NCBI GenBank assembly: GCA_013399695.1
Contig: VXAU01003551.1
Location: 62,001-126,000, forward strand
DNA length: 64,000 nucleotides
Reading direction: 5' to 3'
Source: Formicarius rufipectus
Lineage: Eukaryota; Chordata; Aves; Passeriformes; Formicariidae
In this document: positions 33,701-46,218 of the stretch, in pieces
Numbering within the stretch: the stretch's first letter is position 1
Layout: every line of letters begins with the position of its first letter
The notes under the pieces: model-generated
The model's input: only the letters and a program-made list of their open reading frames with translations
Told to the model about the DNA's origin: nothing
The model's database searches: none
Translations under genes and position numbers: made by a program

Positions 33701-36700
33701 ATTCAAATATATTAAAAATGAAAACCTGAGGGAAAAAAAGAAAAAAAAGTTTTATTTCCAGGACAGTCACTGCAATTCATAGAAATTGGAACTTGTTTAA
33801 AAAAATTTATACTTAGACATCCTTCAGTAGTATCTATTAAATATTTTTTATTCTGTGCATCTGGTTTTGAAAATACACTTACAGTTTCAGCCTGTATAGG
33901 TATGAGCAGAGTGCCATCCAAACAAATACAACTAGTGGAGAAAGTTTGTCAACAAAATTATTCTGTGGATAGTTTCAATTTCATATGTGTACTTCAGGCA
34001 GGCAAAATTTGTGTATTATACTTTGTTAATTTTAGTGACGTGCTTGGTATATAAAAAGTAATGCACTGAAATACTTATTACTTGCCTGCTAAAGACATCC
34101 CTTTAAGTTTGTTTTTGTTGTGCAGCACTTAGAATGAAAATCTATTTGATTTATGAAATATTTAACATCAAGCCCATGAAAGGTGCTCTAGCACTCTCCT
34201 CAGCTGGATAGGGAAGAGAAAATACAATGGTAAGGACAAGAAGTCATTTAGCAGTTACCATCATGGGGGAAAATTATTAATTTAATTTATTACCAATCAA
34301 ATCAGAATAGGGTAATGAAAAATAAACTAAATTCATAAAGCACTCTCCTCCAACCCCTCCCTTCTTCCTAGGCTCAGCTTCACTTCCATTTTTTCTACCT
34401 CCTATTCCCCAGCAACACAAGGGAATGGGAGTTTTGGTCAATTCATCACACGTTGTCTCTGCTGTACCTTCCTCCTCAGAGGGAGGACTTCTCATACTCT
34501 TCCCATGCTCCAGCATCCCACCCTCCCAGGGTTTCACAAACTACTCCAACAGTTCTTAATGAACTGCTCCACTGTGGATCCCTTCCATGGGGTGCCATGC
34601 TCCAGGAATTGACGGGTCCAGTGTTGGGTCTCCCCTGGGGTCACAAGTCCTGTCAGCAAACCTGCTCCAATGTAAGCTCCTCTCCCCACAAGTCCGGTCA
34701 GAAGCCTGATCCGGCACTGGCTTCCCACAGGGTCACAACCTCCGTTGAGCACCCACCTGCTCCAGTGTGGGGTCCTCTATGGGTTGCAAGTGGAGGTTTG
34801 CTCCACCGTTGACCTCCATGGGCTGCAGGAGGACAGCCTACCCCACCATGGTCTTTATTGTGAGCTGCAGGGGTATGATCTCTGGTGTTGGGAACACCTC
34901 CTCACCCTCCTCCTTCCCTGACCTGTGTGTCTGCAGAGTTCCTGTCACATACTCTCACTCCTCTCTGGCTGCAGGTGCTAGTGAGTAGTAATTTTTTCTT
35001 CTCCTTAAGTTATCCCAGAGACACTACCTTGGCCAGCGGCAGGTACACCTGGTATTGGCCCTGAAAGACATGATGGAAGCTTCCAGTGGCTTCTCATAGA
35101 AGCCACCCTTGTGACCCCCTTGCTACCAGGACCTGGCCATGCAAACCCAGTACAACCCATCATACCCTTTAATTAGTAGCTTCAACTCTAGTGCTGTGTG
35201 CGCCACTTGGAGCACTTTTGTCCAACCAGCCCACTAAATTGAGGGTGAATAATCTGTAAAAAATCTGTAGCTTGTTTTCAGAAGTTGCATGTTGAGATGG
35301 GATGTCCACAGTTCAGTGATTCCCTCTATAATTCGTGTTATATGATTGAGTCCTGTGATTTACGAAGTACGTCACTGGAGCACGCTGACGTATGTCCTCA
35401 TGGGTTTAATCCTGCGTTGTTGATGAAAGGGTTGGTTCCACCCTTTTATGATAGCACACAGCCCTGTGGTGAGCCAGTTTAGCTCATCAATCTGTCCAAA
35501 AGAGATTAATTACCAGTTTTGGTGGGATTAGCTCTGTGGTAGATAGTGCCAGCAAAAAGGTCACAGTAGCAGTGGTGAAGAGGCAAAGAGTGGGAAGGGT
35601 AAGTGCCATTTCTTTCAGTGGCACTTTGAATTTGAGCCAGGTTACAATGGCCATATAACTGTGGCCTTCATTGCTCATGTGTGTAGTAACCATAGGGTAG
35701 TTTTTGGAAGAGGATTATTGGTTTCATCCATGGCATACTATTTAGTGACATCCTTCAAAGTTGTATTGTTGAAAATAAATATTGGCCTTTTTATTTTGTT
35801 AGGGAAAAGGCACAGTTTATTTTTTGTCAATATACCAGAATGCGAGAAATAAGCCTTCTAGCTGAGAAATTGCACTGTGCTTGTTTCTTGGTTTTGGTGA
35901 ATGATCTTGTATCACCACATTCTGTAATGTAACTCTTATTAAATTGGACGAGAAGACTACACTGGTTGGTCTCAAGGGACCAGGTAGTACTGCAAATCCA
36001 ATTTTATACTAGGTGTTCAGTAAGTTATTTTTTCCAAATTGAAGTTACTAGAGACCAGAACAGTTCTAGTCAGCATATGTACAATTTGTTTTTCTGACTG
36101 CAAGATTGAACTTGAAGGACTACTAATTTCTAAGGTAGGACATTTTGAGGTTTTAGACACTGGTTTTAGATCACTGACTTCCAGGTTTGTGCATCTGAAG
36201 AGAAGATCTGGTTAGAGTGTTCTTGATATGTAAGAATAATGTGTGAGCTTGGAGTATCAAGGGAGAAATGTAGTTTTAAAACAACTCCATAATATTATTT
36301 CAGTCTTCTTTCTCTTGGGACTAGTAATCTATTTTTACTTTATGTAAGTATCAATAGATTGCATTCTTTGAGTAGGGGAAGGTAATCTGTCTTCGACTTT
36401 TAGTGTTACCTGCTGTGGTCACAAAAGAGGAGAGTGATAACCCTCAACAAACGCCATCTGTGGTGAATGCAAAAGCAGCTGGGTTTAGGCAATCAAGAAT
36501 GCAGAATTTTATTTCCTTTCCTTAACTGATCAATATGTAGCATTGTCAATGAATTCTGCAACAGTTCTTCAAAGCAAGTTATTTTATGTATTATCACTCC
36601 CTTTTGGCTATTTTAATGCAATAAAGTCTATTTTCATCCAGTTAATGCAAATGGCTTTATTCCTACCAATGGAAGCTACTCTTTAAAACATATTATGCAA

Positions 36701-39700
36701 GTATTGCAGAAAAGCCCATTTATCATTGTGTACTGCCTGAACCTCTTGATTTCTGACAGTATATCTACAAATTTGAAGCCCTTATTTTCAGAAGTGATTC
36801 TTTTCCATCCTCTGTCTCAGTGCCTGGCAGGTTTTCAGGTTAGTTATATAACCTGTGACAGGAGGAAGGTCAAGCTGCCAGCAAAGTCAGCCATTTTTTC
36901 AGTGTAGAAGTCACACTAAAACCTGCAATGTATTAATTTGCATTTTGAAAGAAACTCTTTGCTTTAGGGAATCTTGTGATCTTCCCATAGTGACCTAAAA
37001 AGGCAAAAGTGAACTTGAGCATGAATTGGTTGTGTAAGTAGTGTGAGAGTATGTGGCTTTGTGTTCCATGGGCTTAGTAATATGCATATCACATTTTAGC
37101 AGATTTAATAGCTGTACCTTTGGTTATCTCTAGGAAAGGACTGGATTGGATTACCAGGGTAAGAATTTCATAGTATTCTGGTGTAATACATTTCATTTAG
37201 ATTTTTCAGAACTCTTAATTTAATGTGGAGCAAGGTTAGTTTGTGTGCTTCTGTGTACTTCTGGCTTCCACATTCTTTGCGATCTAGGTCAATAGGTGAA
37301 CTATAATTGCAATGTTCTTCTAACCCTGAAGCCTCCATTTGTTTTTCAGGTCACCATAAAGCATTTGCTTTCATTGCTTTGGAGTTTTGTGGGTGTAACT
37401 ATTTTTTATAAGGGAATAAAGCTTTCGTGGAGGTGAAAGATAGACTGGAAAGGACAGATCAGTATTTCAGTGTTCTGTTTCAAGTGTGTAGGTGGAGATG
37501 CCTGTGGCAAAAGTCCACATGTATGTCTATACTTTTGGAACAGTTACAAATCCAAGATCATACCAATTACTAGTGCAAATAATAAATATTAACAGATAAG
37601 CTTTGTTAATATGAGTTTAGGCAGTAGCTGAGCTTCAGTGAACAGAACTTCCTAAAATAGCGTATTTTTTTTAAATTCTGTACTTTGAGTTTTTTTAATT
37701 TATTTTTTAAAAATTGCATTAGTATTTGAAGGGTCTGAAATTCAGTGTTGGTGAACCTGGGTAGAAAATAAGAATTTTGTAATACTCAAGGTTTCAGAAG
37801 TAAATTTAGATGTCAAATTGTTGCTTATAATCTCTTTGAAAAGTGCTAATGCAACAAGTTTCTAGCAATAAGACAAAATCTATTCAGGTTATCAGAGATG
37901 GAGGGAAATTCTCCAGTTGAATGTTAGTTAGGAAGTGTTCTGCAAATCTGATCTCTGTCTTGACAGGCACCTTTGTGGTATGCATTGCTTTCTCCTGCAA
38001 CTAAACTAGAGAAATTTTCTGGACCTGCTTTAGAAATTTACTTTATCTCAGTGTTTCCTATTTGTAGGAAAGCATTTCCTTTTCTGTTCACCCACATGCA
38101 TTTCTTCTCTAACACCTCTAAGGATGTTTGTGGCGCTCTCACAGACACAAGAAGTAATGGCTGTAAAATTCTTGCCCTGTAAGTTTATCCTTTCAGAACA
38201 CAAACCCTTATCTCTTCAAAATGAAAACCAAAAACATTGTAAAAATTCTGTGTAAACTCAGATGAGGAAGTTGTGAAGTATGAATACATGTTACTAACTC
38301 TTCAGTGATGGAGGTGAAATGTCTACAACACAGGTTACTTAAGAACAATTCCTGTAAGGAAAACTTGGCTTTTGTCTGTTTTCAGTCCAAAGTGTGAAAT
38401 ACATGACCTATGAAATGCTTTATTTTTCATCGTAAGGAGCCTGTGGAGTTCAGTGCTTGCAAGTTTAGGGTTTTTTGTGTTTCTCAGTGACAGTTTTCTA
38501 TTGACCTTGCAGGTGAAGGGTGAGCTGTGCTGCAGTTAAGGGGACAGGGGAAAGGGGGCAAAGTAGTAACTGAAAGACAGAAATAGGAGGGCATCAGAAA
38601 GAGGAATAAACAAATAGGCAACTTGTTCGTGTAGGCTGCCTATTACGTCATGCCTCTTGCAGTTCTTAAAACATGATCACGGTCTGCATGGTTATGAGTT
38701 TGCTGTGCTCTAAAGATACAGAACACCATGACAGGCTTTATCTGAGTTTCGCAATATGAGGTTCTGAAGTGCTTGGAGAAGCATACAGAGAATTTTGAGA
38801 ACACTTTATGGAGCAGCTGGGACTGAAAGTAGTTAATAATTTGATTTCCAACATACTGGATTCATTGAAGAATGGAGTAAATGTTGCCTTTCCTGTGTTC
38901 TCTTGTGAGTTTCTGAGTTGAAATTCTCTGCCTGTGAATTCTGTGGCATCAAGTGATTTTTTTAAATAGTTTTTTTCGTCTTATTGTGTATTCTAGAGAA
39001 TAAACAGGTTCTTTTTTTTTTCCCCCTAGGATTCTTAAAGTAGAAGAAAACATTCCAGCTTTTAGCAGAGAATACCTGCTGGTTTTTGCCTTTTACCCCT
39101 CTCATGAGAAAAGCATTACTCTACATCTGTAAAACTGGGACACACATTTAAAAGAAAATATTCTGCAGAGGAATTTTTGCCATCTAGGTTTCAGAATGGT
39201 CTTGACTGGGAAGAAGGGTGCATTTCAGTTTGGCTCTTTGTTTTTTTAAGTCTTGCTATTAGCGAACTCCAGAAATTGAAACCCTCCACGTCTTAATGAG
39301 GGTGATCTAGCAAAGGATGGCATCTGAATTATTTGTTTTATTTGGGTTGCCTAGGGATAATTCCTGTGACTTTCCACCATTATTTATCAGTACATGACAG
39401 GCTTAATAAGGTCTAGTTTACTGTGCTTTATCTGTTTCTTTTGAGACAACATAGCTGTTTGCTGTTTACTGCTATTACACAGTATATTCTCAATCTTGGG
39501 AATGCTTCTTTAAAGTACTTGCTATGAGACACTTTATTCCTTTTGGTTTTTTTCTAGCTTACTCTTTCATTGCTGTGACTTGGAAACATCTGCTGATGGG
39601 TGGGTTCTTCAGTTTATGAAAAAGGAAAAAGTTGTAAATTGCTGTGATTTGATAATTCAGGCTTAATTGTGGTATATTTCCCCCCTTTTTTTCCCAAGAC

Positions 39701-42700
39701 TTTCATAATCTGAAGAGATCTGTATAAAATTAGTTTTGATCATATAGTTCATCGTGTTTTTCAGTGAGTAGGGAGATTGAAATTTCCTTTCTGTAAGCTA
39801 CTTGCCAGTCAATACACTGGTGAGAAGTACTTTATTTCATCAGTAGTGTATTTTTTCTTCTAAACCATGAAGAAAATCATGAGTTTGTGTGGGGCAATGG
39901 GCATCTTCCTATTTTTACATTTTAGAATTTGGCTTTCTGCATTATTTGAAATATAACCCACACCAACCTGTCTTTTTCAATGCCAACACTGAAATACTGT
40001 GTTAGTTTTCCAAGGCAAAGTTCTTCGCTGCTGCATTTACTAAAAGTTTTACTCCAGTTCTTTACTACTTTCATATGAGACAGCACAACTTGGATGTTTG
40101 GCTCTGGAGGTCTTGCTTTCAAATTGAGAAGTATTACTAGTTAGGCATTGGTCTTGAAGCAGCAGCATTTCCTGTTTATTTTTCATAACTGTACAACTTT
40201 TCTTTTTTCAGTCCTCCTTTCTTCCAGAATCCTGTCTTTGCAGTTGTTGCTCTGTGGCTTGTCAAGTGCAATGATAAAGTGAAAAATAATTTTAGGGGGT
40301 TTAGGTGGATTTTTTTTTTTTTTATGTATTATTTGGAGTGTACAAGATTTTCAGAAACAGTTATGTCAATATGTATGATTTGTTCCCAAGTGATAAGTGT
40401 GGGGGAAATTCCAAAAACTTTTCCATATTGTCACCAATTGCAGTGTTTTTCCTGCTGAACTTAGAAGCTTTAAGAAGACATAAAGTAAAGTAACCTTTGA
40501 ACATTTTTCTGTGAGTTCTTTGTTTTTCTGCTTTCATCATTTGGGCTATATCTATCAGAACCTGTTGACTGGAGTTTGAATTAGGGTGTAGTATGCAGTA
40601 ATGCCTAGCTTGCCTCTTCTTGGAACACATTGTCTTTTGCATGAAAGTGTTAAACTTCTTGCGTCTCTTACGTTTTACCTTGAACAAGCTTTTGAACCTG
40701 GAATTGCTTAAATTGATCAAAAAACCGCTAAGTTCAAGTCAGTGATTGATGTTTGAAGCCTTGTGGATTTATTTCTTCAGAGCCAGTTATTTCCTTTTAA
40801 CATATAGTTCAATGAAAGCTTGTATTGGGGATCTTTTATTCTTTGTCATAAGGTAATGGTCATTGACAGCAACAGTAAACAGGAAATCATGTAATTGTCA
40901 ACATTTCTTTCTGGATTTGTGTGGTACCTTTATTATCTCCCCTCTCCAGCCCATGCAGGTTTAAATAGGGTTTAAAAACACGTTAGGTTTACCTGCCATT
41001 CACCAGGGTTTTTCTTTTATGCAGATTTAGTTACTTAGACCTGTAAAAAGGGATCATGACCATTAGCTTGTCTTGGACGGTGGTACTGGAGCAGCCTGTT
41101 TGTGCTGAAGTTTGCTGTCAGCTGTTGACTCTGGCAAGGAACATGCTGTTCACGAGCTGCTGTTCCTTTTCACACTTTTCCCTTCCATTCTTTATCAGTT
41201 CCTCCGGTTTTGAACACTGGCTTGGTATTTTTTGAACTCCGAGCACGTATCAGGTTTCACTTAACCTTTAGCTGCCAGTGCTTCTAAATATGACACAGAG
41301 GAGCAGAAACGACCCGCTGCTTGTACCTGCTCACACGAAGCCTTTCTCTGTCCTAGTTAGGAATAAAGTTCGGCTACCGTGCAGGAATCCTCTCGGAGCA
41401 GCTCCACGGGGAAGGAAAATTCGGCTCTTACTACAAGAGTTACATATAACTGGAAAAGTAGGTCATTGTGGCAGGGAGTAGTCCAAACAGCCGCCTGGTT
41501 GCTGCAGCAACGACCTACTTTGCGAAACTGTATTTGTTGATTCATATTGAAACGCTCTTCTTAAAAGTGCTATAAGGAAATGATCAAGTTATGAGATAGG
41601 TAACAATGAAAGCAGTGGGCTTTGTGGAGTCCCCCTGCTCTCCTCCTCTCCCCCATTCTCCCCCTTTCTCTTTGGTCTTGCCTCTTGATGTTGGTTGGAT
41701 GTTGGGGGATTAAAGCAAATAAGATTTGTTTTTATTCAGTTTGACTTCTAGTGGGGAACATACTTTTTTACTTGAAGGTTTTGCGTAGTCAGGGTGTTTA
41801 TCATTGGTGATTAAGCTTCTCTCAGAGTTCAGAGCTTACAAATCTTCTCCTATCAGTTTTGTCTATAGAAAGAAGTTAAAACAACAGCAAAAACCTTTTC
41901 TTGAAAATCATCTTTCTTGGGCTGGAACAGTCTTTTCAGGGAAGTGGTCACAGCAGCAAGCCTGCCAGAGTTCAGTGAGGGTTTGGACAACACTCTCAGG
42001 AACCTGGTGTGATTTTTGGGGCTGTCCTGTGCAGGGACAGGAATTGGACTCAGTGATCCTTATAGGTCCATTCCAACTCGGGGTATTCTGTGATTCTATG
42101 GGTATTACTTTTCTGGAACACTAAGTTTCTCCTGCTATTCAAGTGCTCTTATTTTAACCATTTTGTCTCCAACAAAGTTTATCCACCTTCAGGAAGATGG
42201 GCTTGGTGCCTTCCTCCCACTTTTTTTTTTTTTTTTAAAATTGACAGTGTTCATGTCTGCATCTTCTGGTTTGCTAAAAATTCTAATCCTGGAACAAGCA
42301 AAATGGAAAAAAAACCCCCAACAACAAAAAAACCAAACCCAAACAAACAAAACAAAACAAAAACCAACCAACCAAACAAAAAACCCCAATAATTCTGTGT
42401 AGAATGATGTTCTACAGTTGTCTGCCTTTATTCTTTCAAGAAGGTCATAAAAAAAATCTGTCACTGGTGTTCAGGAAGTGGATTTTTTGGCAATTCATTC
42501 ATGTCTTCTGAAAGGAGTGGGTAGACAGGGAAAATGCAAAAACACCGGTTTTATAGTAAAGGTTTCATTCTTCATCAAATAATTATTTATCTAAACTACT
42601 GTGACTTCTCCAGAGATAACTGATTTTCACGTTTCAGTTATCAGAATCTTCTACTTAATTATACTGTGTAACTTTTCCGGGTGAATTTAGTTAGTGCAGG

Positions 42701-45700
42701 TGAAGTACTTTCTGCTTGTCCTGACCTTCAGTATTGCAGAGAACTGCTGCAGTTGTGGCAGATGAAGATAGCACAATTTTTTGGAGGTTATATGGACTTT
42801 TTCATCTGTTATGTCTTGAGCTATTCAGTTCTGTTTTCCAGGACTTACATTACTGAGCTCTGTGTCTTCTGTGTCAGCTCTACTTTGAGATGAAAGGCCC
42901 CTGCAGCATGAAGTTGCTTCCATTAGTCTGCCCACACACTAAGAAAGTTTGGGACAAAGTGGAGGTTTTTGGGATTTATGTAGTGGGTTTATGTATATGT
43001 TGTTTGTTTGTGGCTTTTTTACAGTCTTTTTTTACATTATTACTGAAAAACCTGAATACATTTTGATCATATTTACCTTGTATTTATCTATAAATTACTA
43101 ATTTCGGTTTTGAAAGACCATAAAATGTTTTGGCCTTTTGATTCATAAGCGTACTAATGGGAGGTTAAGACAATGCTCAAATGTCCGACCACCATAAGGC
43201 AAGCACTAGTCAATTTTACTTAAGATTTCCAGGAATAGCTTCAGGAATTTTTTTTCCTGTTTTCCAAACTTTCTGCTAATTTCTGTACTTCCTAAAGGAT
43301 TTCAGCTCTATTCTTAATTCCCTTCTCTTATTTTAATAGATTTTTCAAGTATGGGAAGCCAGAGATGATGGAATTGTATCTTAAGGACTTGCAATTTATC
43401 CAGTGGAGTTGAAAACGTATTTATTTTACAGTGTTTCATTTCTGAGAAGCTTAAAACTGTGCAAAATTTTACTAGGACTCATTATAACCTTAAAAAGGTT
43501 ACTTTAATGTAAGGAAAGTAAATGGGTTTTATTAAAGTAAATGAAAGGCAGTGTAAAATCTGTCCTTCAGAATCAGATTGCAACATTATCTTGTTAGAGT
43601 ACTCTTATCATGCTTGCTCTTTTGAAATGAGCCATAGCTGTTCCTTTCTCATGGACAGCTCAGATTGCCAAAAATAACATGGCTGAACTGTTTTATAAAG
43701 CAGACCAGCGCTGATTTAATTACATTGAGCCTTATAAGCTGCTTGTTTAAATAGGAGAACTTGGGTACATGAGAATGGGGTGTTTCCAGTTTATTTATAT
43801 GTGAGCATGTCTGTATTCTCAGGTAACTTAGTTTGGTAATTTACTCTCAGGTAATATTTCCCCAGCTGTTCCCAATACCATTTGTTTGTTCTTGGATTTT
43901 CCTTTGTGGATCCAACTGGTTTTTCTCTGGAAAGAGCAGGCATAAGGAATTAAAGTCAAACAATAAAGACTTTGATTTAGCAGATTGGAATTAGAGGATT
44001 GGAAAAAAATAAGCACAGTATATGTGCATTAATGAATGGAAGACACTGGAGGAGAGAGATTTAGGAAGCTGTGAGCCTGTTAGCCTCCTATCACCAGAAG
44101 TCTGACCTTTGTAACATGAGGTAATTTGAGATGTATGTATCTAGTTATATGGGAATAGTTTAGATGAGTAATAGGTGCCCTTTGAATGTGAAGTTAAGAT
44201 CCAGACTTTGTAGAAGCTACATACACTATGTGCTCTGATGTATGGCTCACAAAATAGGAACCAAACACAGATTGCTGTTTCAATGAATCACAGAATGGCT
44301 GAGGTTTGAAGGGACCTCTGGAAACCATAGAGTCCAATCCCCCTGGTAAAGCAGGTTCACCCAGAGCAGCTTGTACAGGATGTGTCCAGGTGAGTTTTGA
44401 ATACCTCCTGAGAAGGGGACTCCACAGCCTCTCTGTGCAGCCTGTTCCAGTGATCTGTCACCTTCACAGTAAGGAAGCTTTTCCTCATACTCATATGGAG
44501 CTTCCTGTGTTTCAGTGTGCCCTTTGCCCCATATCTTGTCATTGGGAACTGCTGGAAAGAGTCTGGCCCAATCCTCTTGACACCACCCTAAGATATTTGT
44601 ATACATTGATAAGATCCTCTCTGTTGTCTCTTTTCCATGCTACACAGGCCTGGCTCTCTCAGCCTTTTCTCCTAAGATAGATGCTCTCAATCCCCTCATC
44701 ATCTTTGTTGTCCTCCACCAGACCCTCTCCAGTAGTTTCTTGTCTTTCTTGAACTGGGGAGCCCAGAACTGAACACCGCACTCCAGATGTGGCGTTTGCA
44801 GGGCAGAGTAGCATGGGAAGATCACCTCCCTCAACCTGCTGGCAATGCTCTTCCTAACGCATCCCAGGATACCATTTGCCTTCTTGGCCACAAGAGTATG
44901 TTGCTGGCTTGTGGTTAACCTGTTGTCCACCAGTTGTCCTTCTTCACAGAGCCACTTTCCAGCAAGTTAGCACCTAACTTTTGTAGTTTCTTGGGCCTTC
45001 CTTCTTACACTTCTTGAAGACTGGAGTGACATTGGCTTTCTTCCGGTCCTTATACACCTCTCCTGTTCCCTGCGGTGTTTCAAAGGTGATGGGGACTAGT
45101 TTAGCAGTAACATCTGTCAGCTTCCTTTGCACTCCTGGATGCATCCCATTGGGGCCCATGGATTAGTGAATAGCAAGTTTGACTGAATGCTATCTAATCC
45201 AATCCTCCTTGACCAAGGGAAGATCTTCCTTTCCCCAGGCTTTTGCTCTTGCCTGCACAGTCGGGGATTTCTGGAGGCTGGCCTTAGCAATAAAGACTAA
45301 GCAAAGAAAGCATTCAGTAGCTCTGCCTTCCCTGTATGCTTTCTCACTCACTTCATTCAGCAGTGGGCCTACATTTTCCCTGGTTTTCCTTTTGCTACTT
45401 CTGGCAAAAGGTAGGAAGGTGTAAAAGAAACCCTTCTTCTTGTACTTGATATCCCTTGCTAGATTCGATTCCAGTTGAACTTTAGCATTCCTCATCACAT
45501 CTCTGCATACTTTGACAACATGCCTATATTCTTCTCAAGTGGCGTGTCCCTTTTCCCACATTCCATAAACTTTCTTCTTCTGTTTTGCCAGAAACTCCTT
45601 GCTCATCCATACAGGTCACGTGACCCTTTTGCTGGATTTCTTACTCATAGGGATGCACTGGTCCTTAGCTTGGGAAAGTGATGCTTGAATATTAACCAGC

Positions 45701-46184
45701 TCCCTTAGACCCCTCTGCCTTTTTGGAGCCTTAACTCCGGGGTTTCCTCCAAGTAGGTCCGTGATGAGGCCAAAAGTAGTTATCCAGAAATCCAGGGTTA
45801 TAATCCTATTTATTGCCCTGCTTCTTTCATCTTTGAAAGATTATGAATGTCTTTTGAATAGGAAAAAAGATTTGTGTGTTGCCTTCCTTTGGGAAGTGCT
45901 AAGCTGGAAAAGGTAGTTTGGTTGGAAAGAAATTAATGAGGCATGGTAGTAAGGAAATGCTAGCTTTGTGAGTTAGGTTGGATTCAAATGATTTTGTTAT
46001 TCTTAATAGAGCAGTATTGCTTACCACAGTTGACATTCTAATCCCGTTCCATAGTTGTGCTTTCCTTTTTTTTTTCTCCTTTTTTTTTCCTTTTTTTTTC
46101 TTTTTTTTCCTTTTTTTTTANNNNNNNNNNNNNNNNNNNNNNNNNNNNNNNNNNNNNNNNNNNNNNNNNNNNNNNNNNNNNNNN

Positions 46185-46218
<34 letters not shown>

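Noticed and set aside
32023..35693. Repeated sets of frames (65-119 codons) in the duplicated segment
   Set aside because: They lie in an LTR-like repeat and its flanks and are identical between copies because of the duplication; no known protein.
36988..36997. Second possible RRE on the minus strand (TTTTTAGGTCA)
   Set aside because: It mismatches the invariant A of the AWNT flank, so it is weaker than the site at 37282.
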